A DNA stretch of 64,000 nt from Methanococcoides methylutens MM1 (lineage in GTDB: Archaea > Halobacteriota > Methanosarcinia > Methanosarcinales > Methanosarcinaceae), in contig NZ_CP009518.1 in the NCBI RefSeq assembly GCF_000970325.1, positions 1,736,001-1,800,000 on the forward strand, written 5' to 3'. Numbering within the stretch: position 1 is the first letter of the stretch; each line of letters opens with the position of its first letter. A program made the position numbers and the translations under genes. Below are positions 1-9,114 of this stretch, in pieces. The notes under the pieces are model-generated. The model was not told the DNA's origin. It worked only from the letters and a program-made list of their open reading frames with translations, and searched no databases.

Positions 1-57
1 CACAGAAGAAAGGATACGCAGATTGAACGCAATGTAAGCAAGATCATAATCGAGAAA

Positions 58-504
58 TTAGAAACTGAAAAGGTCTGCCTGGCCTGGATCGGTCAGGTGG
101 ATAACTCTTATTCCGCTGCTCTCAAGTTCGTTTGAAAGCTTGTAGCGGTGACATCCTTTAGGATTTTTCTCAGCACACATCAGGACGATGCCGGAGCTGT
201 TGCTGTTTACTTCTATTATCTTGTCGATCAGTTTTGTGAAATAGCCACGAAACTTATCAGTACGCATATAATCAGTATAGCTTTCTTCCCTCAAACCGCC
301 AAGACCGGGACAATGGGAATAAGTGATGTTATACTTTGGCAGCACAACCTCAAGGTTCTCTTTATTGAACTCCTCACGTACCGAATGCGGATAGCTGCGA
401 ACATCGATCAGGCAGGACAAACCATACTGCTGTAGAATCTCGATAAATTCGTCCAGGGACCTGTTACCATAGCCAATGGTGTAGCACCGGTTATCTTCAT
501 CCAT
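58..504 (-). CDS. DUF488 family protein
   Basis: This 148-residue protein matches the DUF488 family: an N-terminal YTIGYGNRSLDEFIEIL segment, then LIDVRSYPHS, and a late LMCAEKNPKGCHRY stretch with Cys and His residues typical of the family. The family's biochemical role is not established; some members lie near DNA-processing or stress genes. The gene is transcribed away from thyA, with a 190-bp divergent intergenic region between them. It starts at ATG and ends in TAA. Family assignment is confident, function is not. Confidence 0.85.
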   Translation of the reverse strand: MDEDNRCYTIGYGNRSLDEFIEILQQYGLSCLIDVRSYPHSVREEFNKENLEVVLPKYNITYSHCPGLGGLREESYTDYMRTDKFRGYFTKLIDKIIEVNSNSSGIVLMCAEKNPKGCHRYKLSNELESSGIRVIHLTDPGQADLFSF

Positions 505-694
505 CGGGATGTCTGAATGGATGTGAAGTTTATTATCTTTTCTGTGATATATACCAGCAAATAATTGGCTGGTAAAAAGATAGAGGAACTATGTTTCCCA
601 TACTTTCGATCGCCCGATTATTTTTAAATAGATAGCTATATTACATGATAATGCTTATTTCAGTACATTATAGTCATAATAGGGAGAATTTGTC
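505..694. promoter_or_regulatory. Divergent intergenic region with thyA promoter
   Basis: The 190 bases between the DUF488 gene and thyA are AT-rich. A TATA-like TTTTTAAATA lies at 621-630, about 65 bases before the thyA start. A GGGAG ribosome-binding sequence near 681-685 precedes the thyA ATG. Promoter placement is inferred from these motifs only. Confidence 0.45.
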
Positions 695-1348
695 ATGACG
701 CAGGATGCGGCAATTGGAAGGATCATAAAAGCTCAGACCATCAGTGATGCATGGTACCGCGGACTCAATGTAATATGGAATCACGGTAAGGTCATTACGG
801 ATGAAAGAGGAAGCCAGATACGAGAGTTCATGAACCTGATGGTCGTGATAGATGACCCGTACAGGAATGAGATCCCTGCTGATATAGCCTGGAACCAGGA
901 AAGGCTGGAAGAATATGCAAAACAGCTTATAACAGGCGAAAATGCACAGGATTTTGAATACACATACGGACAGAGGCTTCGAAACTGGGATGATAAGACA
1001 GACCAGATTGCCTATGTCATTGAAAAACTGAAGAACAACACAACGACCCGGAGGGCTACAGCCGTCACATGGATCCCTGATGTGGATACCAAAGTTGATG
1101 AAGTACCCTGCATGATAATTGATGATTTCAAGATCAGGGATGGAAAGGTCCACCTTACAACCGTATTCCGCAGCCATGATTTTGCAGGAGCATACCCTGC
1201 CAATCTCTATGGCCTCTCCAAACTCCTGGAATACGTTGCAGACAACGTAGGACTCTCAGCCGGAACCATTACCACGGTCAGCATTTCCGCACATATCTAT
1301 GATCATGACTGGGACAAGATCGAAAAAATTGTAAAAGGGGTTCAGTAA
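695..1348 (+). CDS. thyA: Archaeal thymidylate synthase (ThyA type)
   Basis: Makes dTMP from dUMP; in methanogens the one-carbon donor is expected to be methylene-tetrahydromethanopterin rather than folate. The 217-residue length fits the short archaeal ThyA group. The catalytic Cys is visible in EVPCMI (Cys139), followed by the conserved FRSHDFAGAYPANLYGL nucleotide-binding segment (residues about 159-175) and the C-terminal ISAHIYDHDW. The stop codon is followed directly by the aroA start (TAAATG), so the two genes are co-transcribed and probably translationally coupled. Confidence 0.93.
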   Translation: MTQDAAIGRIIKAQTISDAWYRGLNVIWNHGKVITDERGSQIREFMNLMVVIDDPYRNEIPADIAWNQERLEEYAKQLITGENAQDFEYTYGQRLRNWDDKTDQIAYVIEKLKNNTTTRRATAVTWIPDVDTKVDEVPCMIIDDFKIRDGKVHLTTVFRSHDFAGAYPANLYGLSKLLEYVADNVGLSAGTITTVSISAHIYDHDWDKIEKIVKGVQ

Positions 1349-2632
1349 ATGAAAGTAACAGTCGGGAAGTCAGGCGTACACGGGGAAGTGTTCGCACCAC
1401 CTTCAAAGAGCTATACACACAGGGCCATTGCCATAGCCGGTCTTTCAAAGGATTCAATAATCCACAGGCCACTCCTGTCTGCAGACACACAGTCCACCAT
1501 ACGCGCCTGTGAGATGTTTGGCGCATACATCGAAAAAGAAGGAGAAGATCTCCTGATCAGCGGTGTGGAAGGTACTCCGGAAGTTCCGGAAGATGTTATC
1601 GACGTGGCAAATTCAGGAACAACTCTCAGGTTCATGACAGCCATCTCTGCACTTACAGAAGGAACCACCGTTCTTACCGGTGATAATTCCATAAGGTCAA
1701 GACCAAACGATCCGCTCCTCAGGGTCCTTACCGACCTTGGTGTTGATGCTTATTCCACACGTAACAACGGCTGTGCACCGATCGTTGTCAACGGAGGGCT
1801 TAAAGGTGCTATAGTCAAGATCGATGGATCCATCAGTTCACAGTTCATATCCGCATTGCTTCTTGCATGCCCGCTCACAAAGAACAGCACCACGCTTTCC
1901 ATTAAAGGTGAGCTGAAATCCAAACCATATATCGATGTCACACTGGATGTCATTGAAAAAGCAGGTGTTGAGATCCTTGTTGAGGACCATAACAACCCCA
2001 AGTTCATTATTCCCGGAAACCAGAGTTACAACCTTGAAGAATACACAGTGCCCGGAGATTTCTCATCAGCATCCTACCTTCTTGCAGCCGCTGCAATGAC
2101 AAATTCACACGTGACCGTCAAGAATCTCTTCCCTTCAATGCAGGGCGATATTGCGATCATAAACATACTCAAGGAGATGGGAGCAAACATTTACTGGGAT
2201 ATGGAGGCAGGAACTGCAACTGTTAATGGAGGAGAGCTTCACGGAATCACCATGGATGCAGGAGCCACACCCGACCTTGTTCCGACAGTTGCAGTCCTTG
2301 GGGCCATGGCAAAAGGTGAGACCATCATAAACAATGCTGAGCACGTACGCTATAAAGAAACAGACAGGCTTCATGCAATGGCAGTGGAACTTGAGAAGAT
2401 GGGAATCTTCTGCAAAGAAGAAAAGGACAGCCTGACCATAAGGGGAGGGGAGTTCACAGGTGCAGAGGTACATGGCTGGCACGATCACAGGATCGTAATG
2501 GCACTGACTCTTGCCGGAATGGTCGCGGGAGATACAATCATCGATACCGCAGAATCCATTTTCATCTCATACCCCAACTTCTTTGATGCAATGCGTTCAA
2601 TAGGCGCTGACGTTGTCCTTAGTGAACAATGA
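1349..2632 (+). CDS. aroA: 3-phosphoshikimate 1-carboxyvinyltransferase (EPSP synthase)
   Basis: Sixth step of the shikimate pathway: joins phosphoenolpyruvate and shikimate-3-phosphate to give EPSP. The 427-residue protein has the N-terminal PPSKSYTHRA substrate-binding motif, NSGTTLRFM (residues about 90-98), a RSRPNDPLL segment, and the C-terminal KETDRLHAMAVEL and DHRIVMALTLAG motifs. It begins immediately after the thyA stop codon. A perfect 9-bp hairpin followed by T-rich sequence overlaps its own stop codon. Full length, with no anomaly in the catalytic motifs. Confidence 0.95.
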   Translation: MKVTVGKSGVHGEVFAPPSKSYTHRAIAIAGLSKDSIIHRPLLSADTQSTIRACEMFGAYIEKEGEDLLISGVEGTPEVPEDVIDVANSGTTLRFMTAISALTEGTTVLTGDNSIRSRPNDPLLRVLTDLGVDAYSTRNNGCAPIVVNGGLKGAIVKIDGSISSQFISALLLACPLTKNSTTLSIKGELKSKPYIDVTLDVIEKAGVEILVEDHNNPKFIIPGNQSYNLEEYTVPGDFSSASYLLAAAAMTNSHVTVKNLFPSMQGDIAIINILKEMGANIYWDMEAGTATVNGGELHGITMDAGATPDLVPTVAVLGAMAKGETIINNAEHVRYKETDRLHAMAVELEKMGIFCKEEKDSLTIRGGEFTGAEVHGWHDHRIVMALTLAGMVAGDTIIDTAESIFISYPNFFDAMRSIGADVVLSEQ

Positions 2633-2646
2633 AAAGCCATTGTTCA
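2623..2646 (+). terminator. Hairpin overlapping the aroA stop codon
   Basis: TGAACAATG and CATTGTTCA form a perfect 9-bp stem with loop AAAAGC, followed by TTTTATTTTT. The TGA stop of aroA (2630-2632) lies at the end of the left arm and the loop. It looks like an intrinsic terminator. Confidence 0.65.
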
Positions 2647-2677
2647 TTTTATTTTTCTTCCTTTTTGAGCTGTTCTC

Positions 2678-3877
2678 ATGATCTATGATGTCGTTGTTGT
2701 CGGAGCCGGACCAACAGGATCCACAGCTGCACGTTATGCTGCCAGTTTTGGTGCGAAAGTTCTCATGATAGAGGAACACGCCTCCATAGGCACACCTGTG
2801 GAATGCACCGGCCTCTTAAGTACACGTGCTGTGGCAGAATGTGACATTGCTCCTGACGATGATTTCGTGCTGAACAGTGTGCGTGGTGCTTTTGTGCACT
2901 CACCGAACGGAACATGTCTTCCCATAGATGGCAGGAAAACAAAGGCGTATGTAGTTTCCAGGAAGATCTTTGACCGCAGACTGGTTTCAATGGCAGTGGA
3001 AGAAGGTGCGGAACTGCTGCTAAAGGGGCGTGTGACCCATTTGCAGGAGAAAAACGGAATTCAGGTCCTTTCAGTGATGCATATGGGAAAACCGGTCACG
3101 ATCAGGGCAAGGGTCGTCATCGGAGCTGATGGTGTTAAGAGCACAGTCGCCAGATTTGCAGGCCTTGGAAAGGTCAAAAGGATCCTTTCAGGAGTTCAGA
3201 TAGAAGCACCTTACAGGTCTGAGAACGATGATTTTGTAGAACTGTTCGTAGGTTCGAGAGCACCGGGATTCTTTGCATGGACGGTCCCTGTTAGCGAAAA
3301 GGTATCCAGGATAGGACTTGCTGTTGAGCAGGGAAATGAGCAGAATGCGATAAACTACCTCAGAGAGATCATTTCTTCAGAACCTCACGTCTGCGACAGG
3401 CATTCCCAAAGCATGCTTGACCTCGTTGTAGGAGGCATTCCGATAGGGCCGCTTGAAAGAACCTACACTGATGGGGTGCTCATTGCAGGAGATGCTGCAG
3501 GCCAGGTGAAGCCAACCTCAGGTGGTGGCATCTATACCGGAGCTGCCTGTGCGAAGATCGCAGGAGAGGTTGCAGCAAAGGCTGCACTTGACGGGGATGT
3601 TTCAGCACAGAGGCTCAGTTTGTATGAAAAACGCTGGAAAGGCGAGCTTGGCCGGGAACTTGGCATCGGCATGAAGATCCATGATTTTGTAGGTGGCCTG
3701 AGCGATGATGAACTGGACGAAATGATAACAGCAATGAACAATCCTGCAATACTTGATATGATCACAAAATACGGGGATATGGACCATCCCTCGATATTGA
3801 TAAAAAAATTGTTGAATCCTATGAACTCAAGGCATCTGATAGGGATCTTCAGGGCTTTTGCAAAAGCAGTCCTGTGA
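2678..3877 (+). CDS. Geranylgeranyl reductase family flavoprotein (digeranylgeranylglycerophospholipid reductase)
   Basis: A 399-residue flavoprotein expected to saturate the isoprenoid chains of archaeal membrane lipids using FAD. The N-terminal dinucleotide fold VVVGAGPTGSTAARYAA is at residues 5-21, GADGVKSTVAR at about 149-159, and the second FAD motif GDAAGQVKPTSGGGI at about 271-285. The FFAWTVP segment near residue 195 corresponds to the family's aromatic substrate-pocket motif. The C-terminal part is helical. It is transcribed in the same direction as aroA but lies beyond the aroA terminator hairpin. The precise chain specificity cannot be read from sequence. Confidence 0.9.
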   Translation: MIYDVVVVGAGPTGSTAARYAASFGAKVLMIEEHASIGTPVECTGLLSTRAVAECDIAPDDDFVLNSVRGAFVHSPNGTCLPIDGRKTKAYVVSRKIFDRRLVSMAVEEGAELLLKGRVTHLQEKNGIQVLSVMHMGKPVTIRARVVIGADGVKSTVARFAGLGKVKRILSGVQIEAPYRSENDDFVELFVGSRAPGFFAWTVPVSEKVSRIGLAVEQGNEQNAINYLREIISSEPHVCDRHSQSMLDLVVGGIPIGPLERTYTDGVLIAGDAAGQVKPTSGGGIYTGAACAKIAGEVAAKAALDGDVSAQRLSLYEKRWKGELGRELGIGMKIHDFVGGLSDDELDEMITAMNNPAILDMITKYGDMDHPSILIKKLLNPMNSRHLIGIFRAFAKAVL

Positions 3878-3941
3878 CAGCGACGGTATTTCAATTACCA
3901 TCGGAAACCGGAATGGATGACAGAAAAAAGTGGGTATGATA

Positions 3942-4466
3942 TCAGTAGATACTGACACCTTTTACACTTGGGAGCTTCAGGATATCACTGACAAGCTCAC
4001 CTGGAATCTTTGAGTCGGTAATAATGGTCAGCTTTGCCTTGTTGCTGAAATGCGGATCATCAGAAACGGCCTGTCTGATGCTTATACCATGGTCTGAGAT
4101 CACCTGTGAGACGTTGGAAAGAATACCTACATCTGCAGCATCCTCAGGAGTGATTATGATAACACCAAGACCCAGTGACGGAGCAACATCACGAAGGAAT
4201 GGTATTGACCTTACGTTCTGGAAGATGTTCTTCAGAAGCTCATCTGCAAGGATAGTATCTGTGGTAGCATCGACCACCCTTCGGTCCACACCTGCTTCTT
4301 TTGCAAGTTGCGTATGGGGGATCTCAATTGAACCGGATGTAACCTTACCTTCATCATTCACCTGAAAGCCACGTTCAAAAAGGATCTTTATGACCTTTTG
4401 CTGTGCAGGGTGCTTCTCGAACTTTTTGAGTACTGTGCTCCACATGATAATCAACTTGTTTCCCAA
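3942..4466 (-). CDS. Predicted regulator of amino-acid metabolism with ACT domain
   Basis: A 174-residue protein with an N-terminal helix-turn-helix-like half (residues 1-75, containing HTQLAKEAGVDRRVVDATTDTIL) and a C-terminal ACT domain (about 95-174, GVIIITPEDAADVGILSNVSQVISDHGISIRQ). This architecture is an archaeal family annotated as amino-acid metabolism regulators, in which the ACT domain is expected to bind a small ligand. It is convergent with the geranylgeranyl reductase gene. The specific ligand and target genes are unknown. Confidence 0.85.
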   Translation of the reverse strand: MGNKLIIMWSTVLKKFEKHPAQQKVIKILFERGFQVNDEGKVTSGSIEIPHTQLAKEAGVDRRVVDATTDTILADELLKNIFQNVRSIPFLRDVAPSLGLGVIIITPEDAADVGILSNVSQVISDHGISIRQAVSDDPHFSNKAKLTIITDSKIPGELVSDILKLPSVKGVSIY

Positions 4467-4625
4467 ATTATAAAGAATTAAGTTCTAACTCATAGAAAAA
4501 AGGACTTAATAAATGTTCCGTTACTGAAGTCGAACCACTTACCTTCAGATACATGTTTTTAAAAATAAAAAATAGATATGGAGAAAATTCCCCATGATCC
4601 AGGAATCGGTCATCTTAAGCCGATA

Positions 4626-5534
4626 TCAGTGTTTGTAGCTTGAAATTACTTCATCCACCATATCGTGAGTGTTCTCATGTACCTGAAGGCTCATTTTTCC
4701 TTCAAGCGCCTCAATGGCCCTTGTCAGTTCCTCAACCGATTCATCTATTGACATAGGGGTTTGTGAATGAGCCCCTCCGAAACAATTCATGATCTTGAAG
4801 AACTTAAATATGTCAGGAGCATCCAGATTGTTCTCTTTTACAAGTATAGGATCCGAAAAGATCTCCCTGGTTGTACCTTCTGCCACAATGGATCTGTTCA
4901 GGACGTAGACCCTGTCTGCAAGGTCAGAGAGAGCATTGATATCATGCATTGCTATTACAGTGGTGATACCATGGTTCCTGTTCAGGTCATTGATAACCTG
5001 TATCAGATCTGCCCTGCTTTTTGGATCAAGGTTTGCAGTAGGTTCATCGAGGACGAGGACCCTTGGCTCCATGGAAAGAACTGCTGCAAGAGCAGCTTTT
5101 TTCTTCTGCCCGAAGCTCATGTGATGAGGTACCTTTTCCTCAAATCCTTCAAGACCGACAGTTGCAAGTGCTTTTTTGACCCTTCTATCAACCTCTTCTT
5201 CATCAAGACCCATGTTCAGGGGACCAAATGCCACATCGTCGTAAACCGTGGACATGAACAACTGGTCATCAGGTTCAGCAAAGACAACTCCGACCTCCCT
5301 GATCCTGTCTTCGGTCTTCATTTTACCGATATTTTGCCCAAATATCTTCACACAATCCTGGTCGGATCGGATAACACCATTAAGATGAAGGAAAAGGGTG
5401 GTCTTACCGGCACCATTCGGACCCATTATGACGATCTTCTCGCCCTGTTCGATCTCAATATTCACATTATCCAGTGCTTTCGTGCCATCCGGATAGGAAT
5501 AATTGAGATCTGTGATACTTATAGCTTTTTTCAT
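4626..5534 (-). CDS. cbiO: Cobalt/nickel ECF transporter ATP-binding protein
   Basis: ATPase subunit of an energy-coupling-factor metal importer. Walker A GPNGAGKTT is at about residues 38-46, the ABC signature MSFGQKKKAALA at about 142-153, and Walker B VLVLDEPTANLD at about 160-171, followed by the H-loop AMHDIN. At 302 residues it has a C-terminal extension beyond the usual CbiO core. The start ATG overlaps the cbiQ stop by four bases (ATGA), indicating translational coupling. It is the last gene of the cbiM, cbiN-like, cbiQ, cbiO set. Nickel and cobalt cannot be told apart from the ATPase. Confidence 0.92.
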   Translation of the reverse strand: MKKAISITDLNYSYPDGTKALDNVNIEIEQGEKIVIMGPNGAGKTTLFLHLNGVIRSDQDCVKIFGQNIGKMKTEDRIREVGVVFAEPDDQLFMSTVYDDVAFGPLNMGLDEEEVDRRVKKALATVGLEGFEEKVPHHMSFGQKKKAALAAVLSMEPRVLVLDEPTANLDPKSRADLIQVINDLNRNHGITTVIAMHDINALSDLADRVYVLNRSIVAEGTTREIFSDPILVKENNLDAPDIFKFFKIMNCFGGAHSQTPMSIDESVEELTRAIEALEGKMSLQVHENTHDMVDEVISSYKH

Positions 5535-6295
5535 GATAACGACATCCCGTATAGCTTGAATATGATGATTATGCCCACAAAGACCACCACGATCCCATAA
5601 TCTGCAGTCTGCATTTTGAACTTAACGATTGTACGGGATTCTCCGGTATAACCTTTTGAGGACATGGAATGATAGACCCTCTCAGCCCTTTCATAGCTCC
5701 TCACGAGGATCATTCCAACAATATTACCTATTATGGAAAGAGAATGCCTGTTTGCTTTTAGTTTGAAGCCTTTAGCTGCCATCGATGTCCACATGCTACG
5801 GAATTCATCAATGAACACAAAAATGAACCTGTAAGAGAACATCAATGTCTGGACAAAATGGGAAGGAATCTTTAGTGAGTGGAGGGATTTCATCGTAGTG
5901 TCCATTTTTGTTGTTCCGAGCATGGTAAGTGCAAGCATAATAGACGTTGCTGCCCTGACAAATACCAGACCTCCATAATATAGCCCTTCATAGGTCATGC
6001 TTATGCCGTGATATGAGTACATAACATCGCCGGCTACTGTGAAAGGCATTACTACAAGGAATGGCAGCACAAAGAAAAGACCTGGCTTCATTCGATGAAA
6101 CATGAATCCCAGAGGGATCCTTGAAAGAAGCAAAATGCAGAATGCAAATAGCAGGCTTGCGAATGCGATCCTTATATCTTCTACAAAGACAAAAGAAAAA
6201 ATAAGAAGAGTGAAAGTGATTATCTTTGCCCTTGGATCGAATCGATGAATAATGGAATCAATTTCCGCATATTTATCGATCTCAGGGTATTTCAT
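5531..6295 (-). CDS. cbiQ: Cobalt/nickel ECF transporter transmembrane protein
   Basis: A 254-residue integral membrane T-component with about five to six hydrophobic segments. The FDPRAKIITF segment near the N-terminus and the RSMWTSMAAKGFKLKA and ERVYHSMSSKGYTG cytoplasmic helices match the AxxxRG-like coupling motifs that contact the ATPase (here AAKG and SSKG). It sits between the CbiN-like gene and cbiO, overlapping cbiO by four bases. Confidence 0.92.
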   Translation of the reverse strand: MKYPEIDKYAEIDSIIHRFDPRAKIITFTLLIFSFVFVEDIRIAFASLLFAFCILLLSRIPLGFMFHRMKPGLFFVLPFLVVMPFTVAGDVMYSYHGISMTYEGLYYGGLVFVRAATSIMLALTMLGTTKMDTTMKSLHSLKIPSHFVQTLMFSYRFIFVFIDEFRSMWTSMAAKGFKLKANRHSLSIIGNIVGMILVRSYERAERVYHSMSSKGYTGESRTIVKFKMQTADYGIVVVFVGIIIIFKLYGMSLS

Positions 6296-6312
6296 CTTCG
6301 TTACTCCACTTA

Positions 6313-6750
6313 TTAGTTATTTTCTTTCTTTGCAGTGTAGACCATTGCAATTCCTGCAATTCCCATGAGATATCCAAAACCGGTGAAGATCCTCATGAAA
6401 AGTGGAAGCTCAGCCGGTTCGCTGCTACCGCCAACTGCATTTATGGTAGCTTCCCCAATATGACCGAACTGATCTACTGTTATATGATATTGTGCAACAC
6501 CTTCCACAGGTGCAAAACTCAGGAAACCATTTTCATCAGTCTCGCCTTCATATAGAAGCTCGTCGGTATCTGCATTGAGTACCTGGTATTCTGCGAATCC
6601 CATTGGTGCCTCCCCGTCATAGAAAGCTTTGACAACGATCTCGTCTGCGTTAAACTGCTCTACATAACACCTGTGTGCGGATGCAGCAGGTGTAAGTGAC
6701 ATACATAGGATCAATAATATTCCCATAGTGATTATTTTGCTGGATCTCAT
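6313..6750 (-). CDS. Auxiliary subunit of Ni/Co ECF transporter (CbiN/NikN-like role)
   Basis: A 145-residue protein with an N-terminal signal or anchor segment (residues about 7-25, ending TPAASA), an extracellular beta-rich domain (about 26-110, resembling carboxypeptidase-regulatory or DUF4198 folds) and one C-terminal membrane helix (about 116-138). Such two-anchor proteins take the CbiN position in many archaeal and bacterial Ni/Co cassettes. The AHRCYVEQF sequence right after the predicted signal contains His and Cys that could bind metal. The gene overlaps cbiM by four bases (ATGA). It is not a sequence homologue of classical CbiN that I can recognise, so the role rests on position and topology. 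Confidence 0.75.
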   Translation of the reverse strand: MRSSKIITMGILLILCMSLTPAASAHRCYVEQFNADEIVVKAFYDGEAPMGFAEYQVLNADTDELLYEGETDENGFLSFAPVEGVAQYHITVDQFGHIGEATINAVGGSSEPAELPLFMRIFTGFGYLMGIAGIAMVYTAKKENN

Positions 6751-7373
6751 TTTTTGTCCTCCCTCTTAAGTGGAAGAAGTTCCGGTTTTACCTTTGCAAG
6801 GTATGTTACTACTGATGCTGTTACGAGTGCTTCGATCACCATTATGACCATGTGTGGAATGACCACAAGCTTTGCCATCATTTCAAATTGCTGTCCTGTT
6901 GTGATAAGGGTAATAGCCAGGAAGACCGTGGTAAGGAGAATTGCCAGACCTCCGCAGATCCCACCGATGGCAGGTTTTGAGATCCCCATGCCGGACCCTT
7001 TCCTGAATACTGCATAACAGATCAAAGCAGGTGCACCCACGTTGAAGCTGTTTACCCCTATTGTGGTTATACCCCCATGCTGGAACAACAATGCCTGAAG
7101 TACCAGGCCGATGAACATTGCAGGATATGCAAGTGCACCAAGTACAACGCCCAGCAGGCCGTTCAGGATAAGGTGAACACTTGTAGGAGGTACATTAATG
7201 TGAATCAGTGAAGCAACAAAAAAAGCTGCTGTAAAAACAGATAGTTTGGGGATCTGTTCTGCAATGTTACCCTCTTTTTGAGCCCACCTGAAAGCAAGAG
7301 CGATGAAAATTATAGAAGATATCCAGCCAAAAGCTATGACAGCTGGAGAAAGCACACCGTCTGAAATATGCAT
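6747..7373 (-). CDS. cbiM: Cobalt/nickel ECF transporter substrate-binding membrane protein
   Basis: Substrate-specific S-component of the metal importer, 208 residues and mostly membrane-spanning. It begins MHISDGVLSP; the invariant N-terminal Met-His-Ile-x-Asp-Gly of CbiM/NikM, whose His2 binds the metal ion, is intact. The INVPPTSVHLILNGLLGVVLGALAYPA region with its His is also conserved in the family. First gene of the four-gene transporter set and 58 bases downstream of the His-rich surface-protein gene. Selectivity (Ni or Co) is unresolved; a methanogen needs both, for F430 and cobamides. Confidence 0.93.
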   Translation of the reverse strand: MHISDGVLSPAVIAFGWISSIIFIALAFRWAQKEGNIAEQIPKLSVFTAAFFVASLIHINVPPTSVHLILNGLLGVVLGALAYPAMFIGLVLQALLFQHGGITTIGVNSFNVGAPALICYAVFRKGSGMGISKPAIGGICGGLAILLTTVFLAITLITTGQQFEMMAKLVVIPHMVIMVIEALVTASVVTYLAKVKPELLPLKREDKK

Positions 7374-7398
7374 TATATATCTCTCCTTAAAAATAAGT

Positions 7399-7420
7399 AA
7401 AAGGGATGTTAATCCCTTTT
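7399..7420 (-). terminator. Hairpin between the surface-protein gene and cbiM
   Basis: AAAAGGGAT and ATCCCTTTT form a perfect 9-bp stem with a 4-base loop. On the minus strand it follows the stop codon of the surface protein and is followed by a T-rich stretch. It could end most transcripts before cbiM, leaving a lower level of readthrough into the transporter genes. Confidence 0.6.
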
Positions 7421-7431
7421 AGGTTCGTTAT

Positions 7432-8586
7432 TTATTTCCTTCTGAAAAGGCAGATTGCACCAAGGATGCCTGCAATTGCAATTGGGAATCCAAATCCTGG
7501 TACGCTGTTACCTTCAGTTTCTGTTGAAACTGCGGAAGGTTCTGCTGCTACTGGTTCAGGTGCTGCTTCCGGATAAAGGGCAGCCTCAAGTTTTTCTCCC
7601 TTCTTCTGGAGCTGCTTTGCTTCATACTCTACTTTGTGAACTGTGTCGTGTGTTGCAGTTGCATGGGTAAGGTATGGTTCCTCAAGATCAAGGATTGCGT
7701 GAACAGCTTCATCGTGGCTCATAAGCTCATCTATGATACCCTGTGCGTGGTCATTGATCTCAGTGATCTTTGCCTTGACAGCAGCTTCATTTGCAGCTGG
7801 TTCTGCTGCGAGTGGCTTGAGCTCATCGATGTCTTCAAGGATTGCAGTTGCAGCCTGTTCTACATCATGGGATGAAAGGTGTACTTCCTCACCATAGTCT
7901 CTCCACTGCTGGTCAAGTGCTTCATCGTCAGCAATGTACTCGGTCTCATCGTGGATGGAGTGGGAAAGCTCAAGCATCTCGTTTGCAAGCTCTTCCATAG
8001 CGGTTACGTATGTTCCTGCATCGCCTTCAAGTACTACAGCTTCTGCAAGACCAAGGTCTTCCTCTACTTCTGCAGCGTGGGTCTTGATGTGATCTGCAAT
8101 TGCACCTACTTCGGTTACAGAGTCTTTGATATCTGCTGCATACTGCTGGTGTAATTCCGGTGCATCGGAAACCATCTTCTGAATGTCTGCCTCCTTGCTT
8201 TCAACGAGTTCAAGTGCTTCATCTGCGTGCTCGTTGATCTCTTCAAGAGCGATCTTTATCTCTGCTTCATTTGCTTCAGGGTCAGCTGAGAGTGCTTCAA
8301 GTTCCTCTGCGTGTTCCTTGATAGCAGCTCCGATGTGTTCAATATCATGGGAAGAAAGATGGATAGATTCTCCAGCAGCCCTGAGGTCATCATCCAGATC
8401 CTCATCATCTGCAATTAACATGGTCTGGTCATGAATTGTTGCGGACATCTCAACAAGTTCTTCTGCGTGCTCAATGACCTCATCGATAGCCATATGTTCA
8501 TCCCCGTGTGCAGATGCTGGAAATACGCTTGCTACCATAAGGACAAGTGCTATTATTGCAATTCCAAATATTTTATTAAAATTCAT
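7432..8586 (-). CDS. His/Asp/Glu-rich duplicated PGF-CTERM surface protein
   Basis: A 384-residue secreted protein. I prefer the ATG at 8586 over an upstream GTG at 8595 because GTGAG lies just before it. A signal peptide (about 1-27, ending FPASA) leads into a very acidic, His-rich helical region. Two related halves are visible: HDQTMLIADDEDL...SIHLSSHDIEH and HDETEYIADDEAL...EVHLSSHDVEQ, about 165 residues apart. The C-terminus has a PGF-CTERM sorting signal (VPGFGFPIAIAGILGAI followed by FRRK), so archaeosortase processing and lipid anchoring are expected. Its place just upstream of a Ni/Co importer suggests an extracellular metal-binding role, which is inference. Confidence 0.8.
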   Translation of the reverse strand: MNFNKIFGIAIIALVLMVASVFPASAHGDEHMAIDEVIEHAEELVEMSATIHDQTMLIADDEDLDDDLRAAGESIHLSSHDIEHIGAAIKEHAEELEALSADPEANEAEIKIALEEINEHADEALELVESKEADIQKMVSDAPELHQQYAADIKDSVTEVGAIADHIKTHAAEVEEDLGLAEAVVLEGDAGTYVTAMEELANEMLELSHSIHDETEYIADDEALDQQWRDYGEEVHLSSHDVEQAATAILEDIDELKPLAAEPAANEAAVKAKITEINDHAQGIIDELMSHDEAVHAILDLEEPYLTHATATHDTVHKVEYEAKQLQKKGEKLEAALYPEAAPEPVAAEPSAVSTETEGNSVPGFGFPIAIAGILGAICLFRRK

Positions 8587-8595
8587 AGATCTCAC

Positions 8596-9114
8596 TTCTT
8601 TTGTAACCTAAACATTCTGATTTTTTAAACACCATAACACTGAGGTTATGTTTTTTGATACAGGCTGTAAAAATAAACATCTATATATAAGTTACCTTAT
8701 GATGATAATTGTATATATTACAGATAACAATTGTAAATTAAAGGCGCTATGTACATAATTTATTAAAATAAATAAATCCAAATAATAGGTAACGGTGTAA
8801 ACTTAAGTAAATAAATGCAAATGATAGAGGACAGAAGCATATAAATGAACTTTTTTAACAGAGTGAACTTTTGAAAAATAAGAAATATGATGCGGCACAA
8901 AAAAAGCGATTGAAAAAGAAAGACATTTTAAGGATAAAGTCATACAAGGCTTAAATCAATCAGAAAGATCAATCAAATAATGATGTTTTTTACAGACAGG
9001 CTCCTATCCTAAAAACGGACTGTTCTTAAACCGTTTTGTCAATGAAGTATAAAGGACCTGCAAATGGCTTTTACCATAAAGTCTCACAATCAATTACATT
9101 CAAGGAGGTATTTT
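8596..9114. promoter_or_regulatory. Divergent AT-rich intergenic region (519 bases)
   Basis: Contains a minus-strand TATA-like CTTATATATAG (rc of about 8681-8691) suited to the surface-protein/transporter genes. Short inverted elements GTTACC (near 8692) and GGTAAC (near 8789) lie in between. Close to the plus-strand gene is a hairpin at 9012-9037 (AAAACGG/CCGTTTT, 12-base loop). No credible coding sequence was seen. A metal-responsive operator would be expected here, but I could not match a known NikR site. Confidence 0.4.

Noticed and set aside
4767..5600. Long open frame on the plus strand opposite cbiO/cbiQ
   Set aside because: Antisense shadow of strongly conserved transporter genes, with no ribosome-binding site or recognisable domain.
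8596..9114. NikR operator upstream of the metal-transport genes
   Set aside because: Only short GTTACC/GGTAAC elements far apart were found; I could not match a known NikR site.
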